64,000 nt of DNA, from positions 186,001 through 250,000 of the forward strand of contig NZ_CP021108.1 in NCBI RefSeq assembly GCF_002119685.1, read 5' to 3'. Every line of letters begins with the position of its first letter. The stretch's first letter is position 1. Below, in pieces: positions 48,515 through 57,424 of this stretch. The DNA comes from Bordetella genomosp. 8 (GTDB taxonomy: Bacteria; Pseudomonadota; Gammaproteobacteria; Burkholderiales; Burkholderiaceae_B). The notes below the pieces were generated by a model. That model was not told where the DNA came from, searched no databases, and worked only from the letters and a program-made list of their open reading frames with translations. Both the position numbers and the translations under genes were made by a program.

Positions 48515-50156
48515 GATGGTCTCCCTCGAGAGTTGGCAGCGGTTTGATGGCTTGTTGTAGCAATGGAACCACGTCGGCTAACAGAGCAACTTCCAGCTCA
48601 AGATATGTATTGAGATACCGCTGAAACCGTACTTTGCCATCGGCCATTCGCCAAGGTCGGATTCTACCGTCATTCTGCTTCCGCATGTCGTCCGCCGAAA
48701 AGATACTTTGATATTGTCGAGGGGCGATGCCCTCGAACGGTTCAAAGTTGACATGCTTTGACGACGGCGCGATCGGATCTACTGCGATTGCGTCAGCGTG
48801 CAACTGACGAGCTCGACTTTTCGGATAGGGTTCCACGTACACCACACGTTTAATGCCGCTGGCAACGATATGTCGTGCGCACATGTGGCAAGGGAACGTA
48901 GTGCAGTACAGCGTCGCACCCTTCACTGACCGACCCAAACGAGCTGCGGACATCAATGCAGCCATCTCCGCATGGACACTTCTGCCAAACTCGAGCAGAT
49001 TCATGAGTCCTATGCCCTTCAAGACGCGTTTCTTATCGCCATCTATCAGAGATGCGACCGTATGGTGTACGTCGCTGTTCGATAGCTTGTTTGTGTTGAG
49101 GTAGCCGTGTGAGGAGAGCCGCTCAAACAGCTCTTCGAACATCTGTGTCCTTTGCTCCGCGCTAGAGTCGATCTCTCGTCTAAAGTCGCGATCATCATCG
49201 GGATCTCCCTCCCAGTATTGGTCGCCGCCCGATTTAGGGACGTCATTGCATCCAACTGTGATGACATCGCTCCCGTCCTGCATAATTGCTGCCCCCACCT
49301 GCCTATTAAGATCCGCAGACCTCAAAGCAGCTGCGCGAGCGTGAAACATGCCATGCTCATCTTTAGTAGGAGTCCTGAATCGGTTGCCGAATGTCAGATG
49401 CAAGAATCGCTGGATCGCGGCTCTTAGACGTTCTGTATTGCGCGCGTCTACAAATAAGTCCGCTAGTGGAAAGGCATCTTGAACGTCCTGTCCCAGGTCT
49501 TTATCATCCTCGGATTCATCTCGGGCAATCAACGCTTCGGCGCGCGAGCGGGCGAGGCGTTTCGCGTTAGCGCCGGACCGTGACAGACGTTCCGCCAAAG
49601 CTGTTACGCGCACATCTCTTGGCGAATATACAGATATGAGAAGAAAGCCCTTCCCATATATAGTTCGTAGTCTCTCGACTTCGGCGGGATGTTTAAGGGA
49701 ACGCAAGATGAACGCATTGCCCGCAGAGCTCGCGGGAAGTGGTGCATGGTTCTCTACATCTCTGATGCGGGCGATCTCGGCAATCGCTAGGATTGCAGCG
49801 GCGTCGCCTAGCTTGCTCTGTTCACGCAAGTGTGTGCCCAGAGTCATAAGGTTACCTATCCGTTCGTGTTCTGGACTTCCGCTGAAGTCGAGCTCTGCTA
49901 AGTTTTCTATGAGCTTACTTAGCCTCACCACGTAGCTCTTATAGCGAGCAACAGCCAAGCCATCACGGAGTGCAGTAATAATCGGCTCGAGATTCACTCC
50001 AACCGGTCCCACTAAGCCGATGACCAGTTCGGGATGTGGCTGCGGTTGAAGCAATCCTCCTGAGCGCGCCGCTATAGACGCATCGCTACTAGGATTTTCT
50101 GAAACGCGCTGTCGAACCTTCCCCCGTTGGGTCTTGCTCTTCGATGTGGAGGCCAT
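48456..50156 (-). CDS. avcD: AvcD-like antiphage dCTP deaminase
   Basis: 566 residues in two parts. Residues 40-260 resemble the P-loop-type domain of AvcD proteins: 'ELVIGLVGPVGVNLEPII', where GPVG replaces the usual GSGKS, as I understand is normal in this family. Residues 265-480 form a zinc-dependent cytidine/dCMP-type deaminase: His395-x-Glu397 in 'SVHAEMAALMSA' and Cys423/Cys426 in 'FPCHMCARHI'. Known AvcD enzymes deplete dCTP during phage infection and are held inactive by an upstream RNA, AvcI. The start ATG is clear. The gene is lower in GC than its neighbours, a sign of transfer. The identity as an antiphage enzyme is by family resemblance. Confidence 0.82.
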   Translation of the reverse strand: MASTSKSKTQRGKVRQRVSENPSSDASIAARSGGLLQPQPHPELVIGLVGPVGVNLEPIITALRDGLAVARYKSYVVRLSKLIENLAELDFSGSPEHERIGNLMTLGTHLREQSKLGDAAAILAIAEIARIRDVENHAPLPASSAGNAFILRSLKHPAEVERLRTIYGKGFLLISVYSPRDVRVTALAERLSRSGANAKRLARSRAEALIARDESEDDKDLGQDVQDAFPLADLFVDARNTERLRAAIQRFLHLTFGNRFRTPTKDEHGMFHARAAALRSADLNRQVGAAIMQDGSDVITVGCNDVPKSGGDQYWEGDPDDDRDFRREIDSSAEQRTQMFEELFERLSSHGYLNTNKLSNSDVHHTVASLIDGDKKRVLKGIGLMNLLEFGRSVHAEMAALMSAARLGRSVKGATLYCTTFPCHMCARHIVASGIKRVVYVEPYPKSRARQLHADAIAVDPIAPSSKHVNFEPFEGIAPRQYQSIFSADDMRKQNDGRIRPWRMADGKVRFQRYLNTYLELEVALLADVVPLLQQAIKPLPTLEGDHHDSATIPKRANRTRPGSGA

Positions 50157-50377
50157 CCTAAAGTCCCCGACTGGTATGGTCGCGCGGGCATCCAGCGCCG
50201 CATATGGTGTATAAATATATTACAAATTGGACACATGCGGTTATCGTGCGAGCGCCGATTGGCGAAGTTTGAAGCAGCCTCGTCCGGGTAGTTGGTTTCT
50301 TACGTCATTTCAGCAAGCCGAACTTCTCTAAGGTGAGAAGAATCTACATGTTGCTGATGTTAAAGGCGACCGGGCGC
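50157..50377 (-). other. AT-rich leader upstream of the deaminase; possible antitoxin-RNA locus
   Basis: 221 bp between the ATPase stop and the deaminase start. It includes an A/T-rich core near 50205-50230 and a CTTCTC/GAGAAG hairpin (50323-50340). AvcD genes are usually preceded by the inhibitory RNA AvcI, so this is where one would sit. No sequence match to a known AvcI can be claimed. Confidence 0.35.
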
Positions 50378-51748
50378 CTAATCTTGCTCCGATTCATTAC
50401 GTTCCCGCTGGAACCGAATTCCGAACGGAACCGTGGGGCCGCGTACGCCGCTGCGTGCATTGGTCGGCACGTGTGCAGTTTGGCGTGGGGCAGGACGTTC
50501 GCCCGAGAGCTCGATCCTGTTGGCCTCTGCCTGCATCCTCACATAGCCACGAAGCATTTTGTCCGTGTAGGTGTACCAGCCCGGGCGACCATCGTAGTTT
50601 GTAAGTATGCCGCCGTATGAATCCTCACGTAGTTGACGCAATCGGTCCGCGAACTTTGCCTGGGTAAGGTCGGCCGCTATGCTCAGCTTGGAGCAAATGA
50701 CCTGGTACGAGCCGTAGAAGTACTTAATGTTGTTTTGCTGATCGTCGCCATCTGCCGTAGACCAAACCACTAACTCAAGATCACGGGGACGGGAGAGCAC
50801 AGCCTTTTTGTACGGCCGCTTGAGTTCCGGGGCGATCTCAGTTGTCGCGACCGTCAATCCAGCTAGATAGTGGTCCGCGCCAAGCTCGTGAACAACGGCA
50901 TCTGCCGTGAAGGCCTCCCACAGCATCTTTTCCATGATCAGATGAACGTAATAGGGATAACCGTCGCTCACGATCGCGATGCGCCAAGCCACGTTCTCGT
51001 CTAAGTCGAGACCGAACGCGTGTGCTGCCTTCATGGCGATGTCTCGTCGGGCGTCCCAGCCGAGGCGGTCGAGCTCAACGGCGACAAGCTGACGGTATGA
51101 GGATTGATGCGAACCTAGCAGATCATCGAGAGACTGCCCGATACCGGTGAAGATGAATTTCACCTGGATTTCCTGATCTCCCATCATCTTCAGTAACGCG
51201 GCGAATTTATTGCGCTCGTCGCGGGAGGCGATCGTGTCGAATTCATCTACAACGATCACGGGCGCTGTCGAATGCAGCTTGCCGATTTCCGCCAGAAGGC
51301 CGGCGGCGTCGCCGATCGTAGCGATTTGGCTCGCGATGTCCACGGGCGACGTCTGTTGGACCTTGCCTAAGGTTAGCCCGCGCCAAGCAAACGATCCACT
51401 TCGGGTAGTGGAGACTTTCTCCAGCCGCGATATGTGGAGTGCCTGGTATGCGATGGTAGAGATCAAGGAAGTGAAGGTGTTTTCCGTCGAGCCAGACACG
51501 GTTATAGGCTTGGCGTCAGAAGATTGATGCATATGAGCCGCCGTGTGGGCGAGGGAGCTTTTCCCAACTCCGCGGTCACCGTACACGAAGGCATGCCGGC
51601 CAGGTGCGAGGAGGGCTCGACGGAGAGTTTCTAACTCGGACCCGCGGCCTTGGAGATGCTCCACTGAACGAATTGGAATTGCTGGATAAATAGTCTCGTG
51701 AAGGAGCTTTAGGAACTCCCCCTCGTTCCGAACCGTTGCTATGGCCAT
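50378..51748 (-). CDS. AAA/STAND-like ATPase of unknown function
   Basis: 456 residues. Walker A GDRGVGKSS (57-65), Walker B VIVVDEFD (163-170), a sensor-like 'KFIFTGIGQSL', then a helical lid and a winged-helix-like region ('KYFYGSYQVICSKL...ADLTQAKFADRLRQL') ending in a basic, Arg-rich tail. The fold suggests an Orc1/Cdc6- or COG1672-like ATPase. The ATG has GGAG 9 bases upstream; a TTG five codons earlier is the alternative. It lies between a secreted protein and the AvcD-like deaminase on the same strand. Function not known; a defence role is inferred only from context. Confidence 0.75.
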   Translation of the reverse strand: MAIATVRNEGEFLKLLHETIYPAIPIRSVEHLQGRGSELETLRRALLAPGRHAFVYGDRGVGKSSLAHTAAHMHQSSDAKPITVSGSTENTFTSLISTIAYQALHISRLEKVSTTRSGSFAWRGLTLGKVQQTSPVDIASQIATIGDAAGLLAEIGKLHSTAPVIVVDEFDTIASRDERNKFAALLKMMGDQEIQVKFIFTGIGQSLDDLLGSHQSSYRQLVAVELDRLGWDARRDIAMKAAHAFGLDLDENVAWRIAIVSDGYPYYVHLIMEKMLWEAFTADAVVHELGADHYLAGLTVATTEIAPELKRPYKKAVLSRPRDLELVVWSTADGDDQQNNIKYFYGSYQVICSKLSIAADLTQAKFADRLRQLREDSYGGILTNYDGRPGWYTYTDKMLRGYVRMQAEANRIELSGERPAPRQTAHVPTNARSGVRGPTVPFGIRFQRERNESEQD

Positions 51749-51788
51749 GCGGGTGTTCTCCAATATGTGCAGCGTGCCGTCGAACTAG

Positions 51789-52172
51789 CTAGCTTCTCGC
51801 AGCGTCAAGATTTCGCTTGCAGATCGCAAATACTGCGTCATGTACCTGCTTGGGTGACATTGTCTGAAGGTCGTCGCCCTCGTACACCTCCGCTACCACG
51901 CCGACCCGCCCGGAGTGAAGTTCGGCGTCGATATCCGTTGGCATCGAAGGGAAGGGCACTGCGTCTTCGGCATCCCGTTGCGGCACGCCCGCATCCCGTT
52001 TCTTTGTTGCCGCAGCGGCCTCGTTAGCCCAGAAGGCGCACGTCTTCAATGGACGGCCATTAGTTCCGATCACATGGATGCCGATGCGTTGAATGCCATC
52101 AGGCGCCTCCAGCGCGGCGCTTGCGGAGTTGAAGTTAAGAAGGGTCAGAGCCACGAAAATCAAATTCTTCAT
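51789..52172 (-). CDS. Predicted secreted small protein
   Basis: 127 residues. A signal peptide (MKNLIFVALTLL, cleavage after SASA, about residue 20) precedes a mature part with two Cys ('KTCAFWANEAAAA' and 'FAICKRNL') that could form a disulfide. No family recognised. It ends 40 bp before the ATPase ATG in the same direction, so it may head the same transcript. Codon use matches the island. Confidence 0.6.
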   Translation of the reverse strand: MKNLIFVALTLLNFNSASAALEAPDGIQRIGIHVIGTNGRPLKTCAFWANEAAAATKKRDAGVPQRDAEDAVPFPSMPTDIDAELHSGRVGVVAEVYEGDDLQTMSPKQVHDAVFAICKRNLDAARS

Positions 52173-52468
52173 TTTCACCAAAGTCTCCAATTCCGCCGCT
52201 CGGCACGACGTAAGTTGTTCCGGGAACCGTTTCGCAGGTTTCTTCGAACGTGCGCCGCCCCGCGCTCGAACGGCCGCCCCAGCCTATAACAGCCATTCAC
52301 GCTTATCTTTCAAATGGCGGCTTTTGGCCGAAAGCAGATGCTCGCCCACGCTGTTGCATGGAAAAACGTGCCCGTTTCTGCCCGTGTATTGTCAAATCAG
52401 TCGCCGCGTAGCGAGAGCTGAGCAATATATATCTGTCTTAGTGAGCTGAACTTATCAGACGGCTTGCG
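52173..52468. other. Intergenic region between the island and the toxin-antitoxin pair
   Basis: 296 bp with no convincing ORF. Part (about 52310-52345) looks like decayed coding or repeat sequence. No tRNA, no integrase and no clear direct repeat matching the glmS end was found. Confidence 0.5.
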
Positions 52469-52948
52469 TCAGGTTGCCCTTCTTGGTTTCCGAGCCGTCG
52501 GCCGTTTGGCACGAGCAGGTTGTGTCACGTCAGCGCGTTGCGCTTGCGCCAGTTCATCTGCCGTGAGCATCAGGCCTGGAAATTCGTCGCGCATGGCGAG
52601 AAGGTCTGCATCGCCCGTCACCAAGATGTCAGCGTGGCCGGTCTGGGCCAACACCAAAAACACTTGGTCTTTCTCATCGCGACAGACTGGCAAATCGGGC
52701 CACGGCTTTGGCAGTTCCACCACGTCGGCATATGGGAGAAAATCAGCCAGCAGTTCTTTCTGCTCGTTGGCAGTGAGGTTGAACTTTGGGTAGGCCAACA
52801 CGCGCAACAATTCGTTGACGGTTTCCCTGCACACCAGGGGTTGAAGTTGTTGCCCCTGCCAGGCATGGCGTATCCACGCGAGGCGCCCAGAGGTAAAGAG
52901 CAATGCCGACAGGACGATATTGGTGTCGAGTACGACTCGATGCATCAT
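52469..52948 (-). CDS. PIN-domain toxin of a type II toxin-antitoxin system
   Basis: 159 residues. PIN nuclease features: Asp in 'RVVLDTNIVLSALL' at the start, 'CRDEKDQVFLVLAQT' and 'ILVTGDADLLAM' supply the acidic cluster. Belongs to the 'putative toxin component, PIN family' group and probably cleaves RNA. It overlaps the antitoxin stop by ATGA. A second ATG one codon later is an alternative start. The C-terminal Arg/Lys/Ala-rich tail is unusual. Confidence 0.88.
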   Translation of the reverse strand: MMHRVVLDTNIVLSALLFTSGRLAWIRHAWQGQQLQPLVCRETVNELLRVLAYPKFNLTANEQKELLADFLPYADVVELPKPWPDLPVCRDEKDQVFLVLAQTGHADILVTGDADLLAMRDEFPGLMLTADELAQAQRADVTQPARAKRPTARKPRRAT

Positions 52949-53163
52949 CGACGTGCCCACGCAACGGCGTCTTCAATGTCCTGTTCGGTAATTCCCAATT
53001 GTTCTAACTTTTCCCGCACGGCCTGAGCGCGCTGTACCCGTACCGGCGTCAGCACGATGCGGCCATTTTCGACGGACACGTCGAAATATTCGGCAGCATC
53101 GATCCCGGCCACGATCGCCTTCGGCAAGGTGATCTGGTTCTTCGAGGTAATTTTGGCAAGCAT
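52945..53163 (-). CDS. AbrB/SpoVT-type antitoxin
   Basis: 72 residues. N-terminal swapped-hairpin DNA-binding domain ('MLAKITSKNQITLPKAIV', 'AEYFDVSVENGRIVL'). The C-terminal helix 'REKLEQLGITEQDIEDAVAW' binds the toxin. GGAG lies before the ATG and a palindrome at 53180-53189 probably serves for self-repression. First gene of the pair. Confidence 0.9.
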   Translation of the reverse strand: MLAKITSKNQITLPKAIVAGIDAAEYFDVSVENGRIVLTPVRVQRAQAVREKLEQLGITEQDIEDAVAWARR

Positions 53164-53179
53164 AGGAGTATCTCCTTGT

Positions 53180-53189
53180 TTGTATACAA
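53180..53189. promoter_or_regulatory. Palindromic operator/promoter of the toxin-antitoxin operon
   Basis: TTGTATACAA is a perfect palindrome 16 bp upstream of the antitoxin ATG. It contains a TATACA -10-like box on the minus strand, the expected layout for autorepression. Confidence 0.6.
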
Positions 53190-53204
53190 GGAAATCTTAC
53201 TTCC

Positions 53205-55637
53205 TTACCTTCCGTACTGCAAGCTGTGTAGCGCAAGGGGAGCTAGGCGAAACTGCCCGTGTTGGGTAGCGGGCCGAATCGGGCTTGTGCGCGCCGCCAG
53301 CACGGCTCGCACCGCGTCCGCCGTGAAGGGCGCTTCGTAAAAGCGCCTGCCGGTCGCGTCGAACAAGGCATTGGCGATGGCCGCGGGACCGGGTACCGAC
53401 GCGGATTCCCCGGCCCCCATCGGCGGTTCATCCTGGCGGGGCATCAGCAGCACGTCGATGTCCGGCAAGTCCTTGAAACCGATGATCGGGTAGCCGCCCC
53501 ATTCCCGGCTGGCCACGCCCGCCGCGTCAAAATCCACTTTCTCCAGCAGGCAGCGGCTGAGCGTCTGATTGACGTTGCCATGAATCTGATGGCGCACGCC
53601 GTCGGGGTTCACGATCATGCCCGTGTCCTGGCCCACCACGACGCGCGTCACGCGGATGCGGCCGGTGGCTGCCTCTACCCGTAGGTCGATGACCCAGGCC
53701 GCCCACGCCGCGCCAAAGCCCGGAAACTTGCTGTGGACATACCGGGCGTACGACACGCCGCGTCCGTGCAGCATACCGTCGGCATCGGGCTGGCCCCGTG
53801 ACCCGACGGCGCCCGCCTGCCATCCCGCCCGCCTAGCGGTGGCGTCGATGAGGGCGCTGGCGCGCGGATCGTTCAGATGCCGCAGGCGGAACCGGACCGG
53901 GTCGTCGCCCGCGACATGCGCCAGTTCGTCGATCATGCAATCGTGCGCGAAGGAATTGGGCAAGGCCGACACGCCGCGCAGCCACGACGAGCGCACCAGC
54001 GGCGGCATGTCGTGGCAGACGACGCGGCGCCTGGCGTACCGGTAGGGCGGGACGGCGGTGCGGTCGCCCATCTCCAGGGTGCGAGGCTCGCCCGATACAG
54101 CCCCCGTCAGGAGCAGCGCCAGCAAGGGCGCGTCGTTGGACGGGTAGCGCACGGCGAAGTCATAGGCCAGCAGCTCGCCGTGCGCATCCATCGCCGCGCT
54201 GACGTCCATCAACTGGCCTGTGCCCTTGGGTTCCCATTGGTGTTCCTGTTCACGCGTGAGCTGCACGCGTACCGGCGCGCCCACGGCCATGGCGAGCAGC
54301 GCCGCGTCGGCGCAGACATCGTCGGCGCAATTGCGGCCGTAGCAGCCAGCTGCCTCCATGCGGATGAGGTCGATCTGGCCTTCACCCAGTTTCAGCAGGC
54401 GGTCCAGGTCGGTGCGCAGCATGTGCGGGTTCTGCGTGCCTGTCCATACCGTCAGCCTGCCATCGTGAAAATCCGCCACCGCGCAGGACGGGCCGATGGA
54501 CGCGTGCATCTGATAAGGCCACACATAGCTGCGGCGCAGTTGCGTGGTGGCGGAAGCCGGCGCCAGCGCGGCATCGACATCGCCATCGTCGATCAGCATA
54601 CGCGCGCGGGCGGGGTTGGTGCGTATGGCCGCGGCCAGGTCGCCCAGGCGAGGCGCGGGCGGCACCGGGCGCCAACGCACCTTCAGCGCGCGCATGGCGG
54701 CAATGGCCTGCTCTTCGCGGTCGGCCACGACGCCGATGAAGTCGCCTTGCGTCACTATCTGAACATTGCCGGGCAAGTGCGCCACGGAGTCCGCGTCCAC
54801 GTCGATGAGGCAGCGGCCGATGAAGTAGCCCGCGTCGCGCCCCGGGTGGGGCGGCCGGATCACGCGGCCGTGGCGCATGCCAGGCACGCGCACGTCGTGC
54901 ACGAAGCTGAGTTCACCGGTGGCCTTGGCGGGGATGTCCACGCGCGCCACACCGTGGCCGACGATGCGGTACTCGCTTGCGGGTTTGAGCCGAACCGGTT
55001 GATCCTGAGCGGCCAAGGTCAGCCGGACGTGTTGGCCGGCGATGAGGTCGCCGTAGTGTAGTTGGCGTGCGGGGCTGTTGCCGGCGGTGTCGTCGGCAGC
55101 AGTGGTGGCGGCGTTGGCATCAGCGGCCACGGACACCACGCCGTCACGCACGCACAGCGCGTCTCGGGGCACGTTCCATTGCCGCGCCGCGCGCTCCAGC
55201 AGGTATTCTCGCGCCTGCGCAGCCGCGCGGCGTAGCGGCACGGCAGAAATCTGGATGCTGGCGCTGGCGATGGTGGGCCCCTGGTTAGGGGTGGCGTTGG
55301 TGTGGCCCAGCACCATGTCCAACCGCGCCAGCGGTATGTCGAGTTCTTCGGCAACGATCTGCGCCAGCGCCGTGCGGATGCCGGTGCCCAGATCCACGTG
55401 TCCGTTGAACGCCAGCACGCGCCAATCCGACGCCGGCGCGCCACGGCTGTCCACCTCGTCATCGGGGGTGCCCACCACGGCAATGAATATCTCGGGCGTG
55501 GGCTGCACATAGTCCGACGCCGACCCCGGCTGCCCGGGTGCGGGGCGTGGCGGTGCGGACGGCTCGCGCACGACCAGCAATGCGTCGGTATGCGCAAGCA
55601 GCGCGGCGTAAAGATGCTGGGGCACGGGCAGGTTCAT
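53205..55637 (-). CDS. nicB1: Molybdopterin-binding subunit of nicotinate dehydrogenase (NicB-type, first half)
   Basis: 810-residue xanthine-dehydrogenase-family molybdenum subunit of the isoquinoline-oxidoreductase/nicotinate-dehydrogenase group. It opens with the cofactor element 'FNGHVDLGTGIRTALAQIVAEE' (HVDLGTGIRTALAQ) and 'GHTNATPNQGPTIASASI'. The hammerhead domain follows ('IPAKATGELSFVHDVRVPG'), then 'IRMEAAGCYGRNCADD' and the catalytic Glu in 'PPMGAGESASVPGPAAIANA'. It lacks cytochrome domains, which sit in the gene at 61141. Expected to hydroxylate nicotinate to 6-hydroxynicotinate with NicA and the cytochrome part. It is 38 bp after nicF, last of the leftward operon. The symbol is by analogy with split nicB genes. 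Confidence 0.8.
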   Translation of the reverse strand: MNLPVPQHLYAALLAHTDALLVVREPSAPPRPAPGQPGSASDYVQPTPEIFIAVVGTPDDEVDSRGAPASDWRVLAFNGHVDLGTGIRTALAQIVAEELDIPLARLDMVLGHTNATPNQGPTIASASIQISAVPLRRAAAQAREYLLERAARQWNVPRDALCVRDGVVSVAADANAATTAADDTAGNSPARQLHYGDLIAGQHVRLTLAAQDQPVRLKPASEYRIVGHGVARVDIPAKATGELSFVHDVRVPGMRHGRVIRPPHPGRDAGYFIGRCLIDVDADSVAHLPGNVQIVTQGDFIGVVADREEQAIAAMRALKVRWRPVPPAPRLGDLAAAIRTNPARARMLIDDGDVDAALAPASATTQLRRSYVWPYQMHASIGPSCAVADFHDGRLTVWTGTQNPHMLRTDLDRLLKLGEGQIDLIRMEAAGCYGRNCADDVCADAALLAMAVGAPVRVQLTREQEHQWEPKGTGQLMDVSAAMDAHGELLAYDFAVRYPSNDAPLLALLLTGAVSGEPRTLEMGDRTAVPPYRYARRRVVCHDMPPLVRSSWLRGVSALPNSFAHDCMIDELAHVAGDDPVRFRLRHLNDPRASALIDATARRAGWQAGAVGSRGQPDADGMLHGRGVSYARYVHSKFPGFGAAWAAWVIDLRVEAATGRIRVTRVVVGQDTGMIVNPDGVRHQIHGNVNQTLSRCLLEKVDFDAAGVASREWGGYPIIGFKDLPDIDVLLMPRQDEPPMGAGESASVPGPAAIANALFDATGRRFYEAPFTADAVRAVLAARTSPIRPATQHGQFRLAPLALHSLQYGR

Positions 55638-55675
55638 GGCGGGCAGGATAGTGCCGATGGACGATTATGCCGGCG

Positions 55676-56323
55676 TCAGCGCGTATCGGCCATCGCTTGC
55701 GCCAAGGGCATCACGGCGGCGTACTTCTGCGCCATGTCGAACAGGTTGGCGTCATGCGGCCCCAAGGCCCGGTCACCACAGCAATCGGCCACGACCAGCG
55801 GCCGAAAGCCCGCCTGCATCGCATCCACCACGCTGGCGCGGACGCAGCCGCTGGTGACGCAGCCGGCCACCAGCAAAGTCTGTACGCCGCGCTGCGCCAG
55901 CCACGGCGCCAGCATCGTGCCGAAGAACGCGGACGGCGTGCTCTTGCGCACCACGTATTCACCCGGCATGGGGGCGAGTTCCGGCACGATGGCGCTGTTG
56001 TGGCTGTGCTCTTTCAGCGCCAGCATCGCGGGCACCTTGATGCAGAAGATATTGCTGTCGGCGTCGTCGTCCGAAAACACGATGCGGCTGTGCGCCACGG
56101 GCCAGCCGCGTTCGCGGGCGTGGGCCAGCAGGTGGCGCGTCTGTGCGATGGCGGGCGCGATGTTGCCCCCGCCCAATACGTCCGGGTCCGCAAAGCCGTT
56201 GACGAAGTCCACGATCAATAGGCCATAGGGTGGCTTCAGCGGCAAGGGCGTGCCGAAGCCCTGGCGTGTATAGGCGGAGATGTCACCGGCGACGGGGGCT
56301 GCCGCATGGCGGGAAGATGTCAT
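55676..56323 (-). CDS. nicF: Maleamate amidohydrolase
   Basis: Isochorismatase-fold hydrolase of 215 residues converting maleamate to maleate and ammonia. Triad visible as Asp39 ('LLIVDFVNGFADP'), Lys127 ('VVRKSTPSAFFGT') and Cys160 ('CVTSGCVRASVVDA'). The start overlaps the nicX stop (ATGA). Sequence and pathway context agree. Confidence 0.94.
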   Translation of the reverse strand: MTSSRHAAAPVAGDISAYTRQGFGTPLPLKPPYGLLIVDFVNGFADPDVLGGGNIAPAIAQTRHLLAHARERGWPVAHSRIVFSDDDADSNIFCIKVPAMLALKEHSHNSAIVPELAPMPGEYVVRKSTPSAFFGTMLAPWLAQRGVQTLLVAGCVTSGCVRASVVDAMQAGFRPLVVADCCGDRALGPHDANLFDMAQKYAAVMPLAQAMADTR

Positions 56324-57393
56324 GGCGCGTCCTTGCGGCGGGCGGCGCGCGCCAGTCCGGGTTCGTCTTGCACCACGCCGTTGACGACGACGGGCGTGCC
56401 GTCCAGCGCCACGGTGCAATGGCGCATGGGAATATCGATGTGGCAGGCGGTGTTGCGGCTGCCGCCCGCTTCGTTGTTCGGGCCCATGGACCACAGGAAG
56501 TTGCCCTCGAAGGCGCGGGCATCCATGCCGATATGGGCTTCCTTGTTGTAATGCGCCAGCATGGACCACTGCGCGCGCGGTTGCAGTCCCCAGCCGATAT
56601 GCGACACGGCATAGGCTTCCGGGTCCTCGTACGCGGCCATGTATTCCTTGAGGATGTCGGCCTGCACGCCGCCTTCGATGCGCGTGACGTAGCCGTTTTC
56701 GATGACGAGCTCGATGGGGTCGGTGACGTAGTCCTTCATGGGCAGCAGGATGTCGCCGCGGTCCAGCACCACGCGGCCATTGCTGTGGCCTTCGTTGGGC
56801 CAGGTCAGCACGAAGCCGCTGGGCCAGTGGTCCCAACGGCCGGGCTCGTCCACGAAGCCATATTCGGAGATGGCGGGAAACTCGCCCAGGGCGCAGCGCA
56901 GGTCGGTGCCCGCGTCGGACGTGATGTGCATCTGCCGCGCCGCTTCGATCCGGTGCGCGGCGGCCCGTACGCGTTCACGGTCGGCAGCGGTGGGCACCAG
57001 CCGGCAAAGCACCTCGGGCGGTTCGATGGCCAGCAGGATCTTGGTGCCGGTTTTCAGGATGTCGTGCTGTTCGTTCGAGAACAGCAGCGTCATCAGGTCC
57101 AGAACCAGATCACTGGCGTTCAGCGCGGCGATGGCGGCTGGGTTGCCGGTCAGCGGCGTCGTGCCCAGATACGCCAGCGCGTCGCGGCTGATGGACTTCT
57201 CGGCATTGACGGGCGGCAGGTCCAGCCGGTTGACGCGCGCGCCCATGTCGCTGGCGGCGGTGATGGCGCAGCGCAGGGTTTGCGGATGCGTGTCGGCGCC
57301 GGTCAGTACGGTGACGATCTGGCCCGCTTCCAGCCGGGACAGCGTCAGCACCTGTTTCCAGGCGTGGATCAAATCGATGTCGCTGACGGACAT
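56320..57393 (-). CDS. nicX: 2,5-dihydroxypyridine 5,6-dioxygenase
   Basis: Non-heme iron dioxygenase opening the ring of 2,5-dihydroxypyridine to N-formylmaleamate. 357 residues. Iron ligands His265 ('AVSHIGWG'), His318 and Asp320 ('ACHIDIPMRH') fall at the numbers I recall for Pseudomonas putida NicX, so the start and length are right. ATG with AGGAG 7 bases upstream; 31 bp after nicD. Confidence 0.96.
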   Translation of the reverse strand: MSVSDIDLIHAWKQVLTLSRLEAGQIVTVLTGADTHPQTLRCAITAASDMGARVNRLDLPPVNAEKSISRDALAYLGTTPLTGNPAAIAALNASDLVLDLMTLLFSNEQHDILKTGTKILLAIEPPEVLCRLVPTAADRERVRAAAHRIEAARQMHITSDAGTDLRCALGEFPAISEYGFVDEPGRWDHWPSGFVLTWPNEGHSNGRVVLDRGDILLPMKDYVTDPIELVIENGYVTRIEGGVQADILKEYMAAYEDPEAYAVSHIGWGLQPRAQWSMLAHYNKEAHIGMDARAFEGNFLWSMGPNNEAGGSRNTACHIDIPMRHCTVALDGTPVVVNGVVQDEPGLARAARRKDAP

Positions 57394-57424
57394 GTGGATC
57401 TCCTTGGCAGTTCGGAGGGACGCT

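Noticed and set aside
50333..50620. 95-codon plus-strand frame over the ATPase 3' end
   Set aside because: Opposite the ATPase gene, no ribosome site, no recognisable protein.
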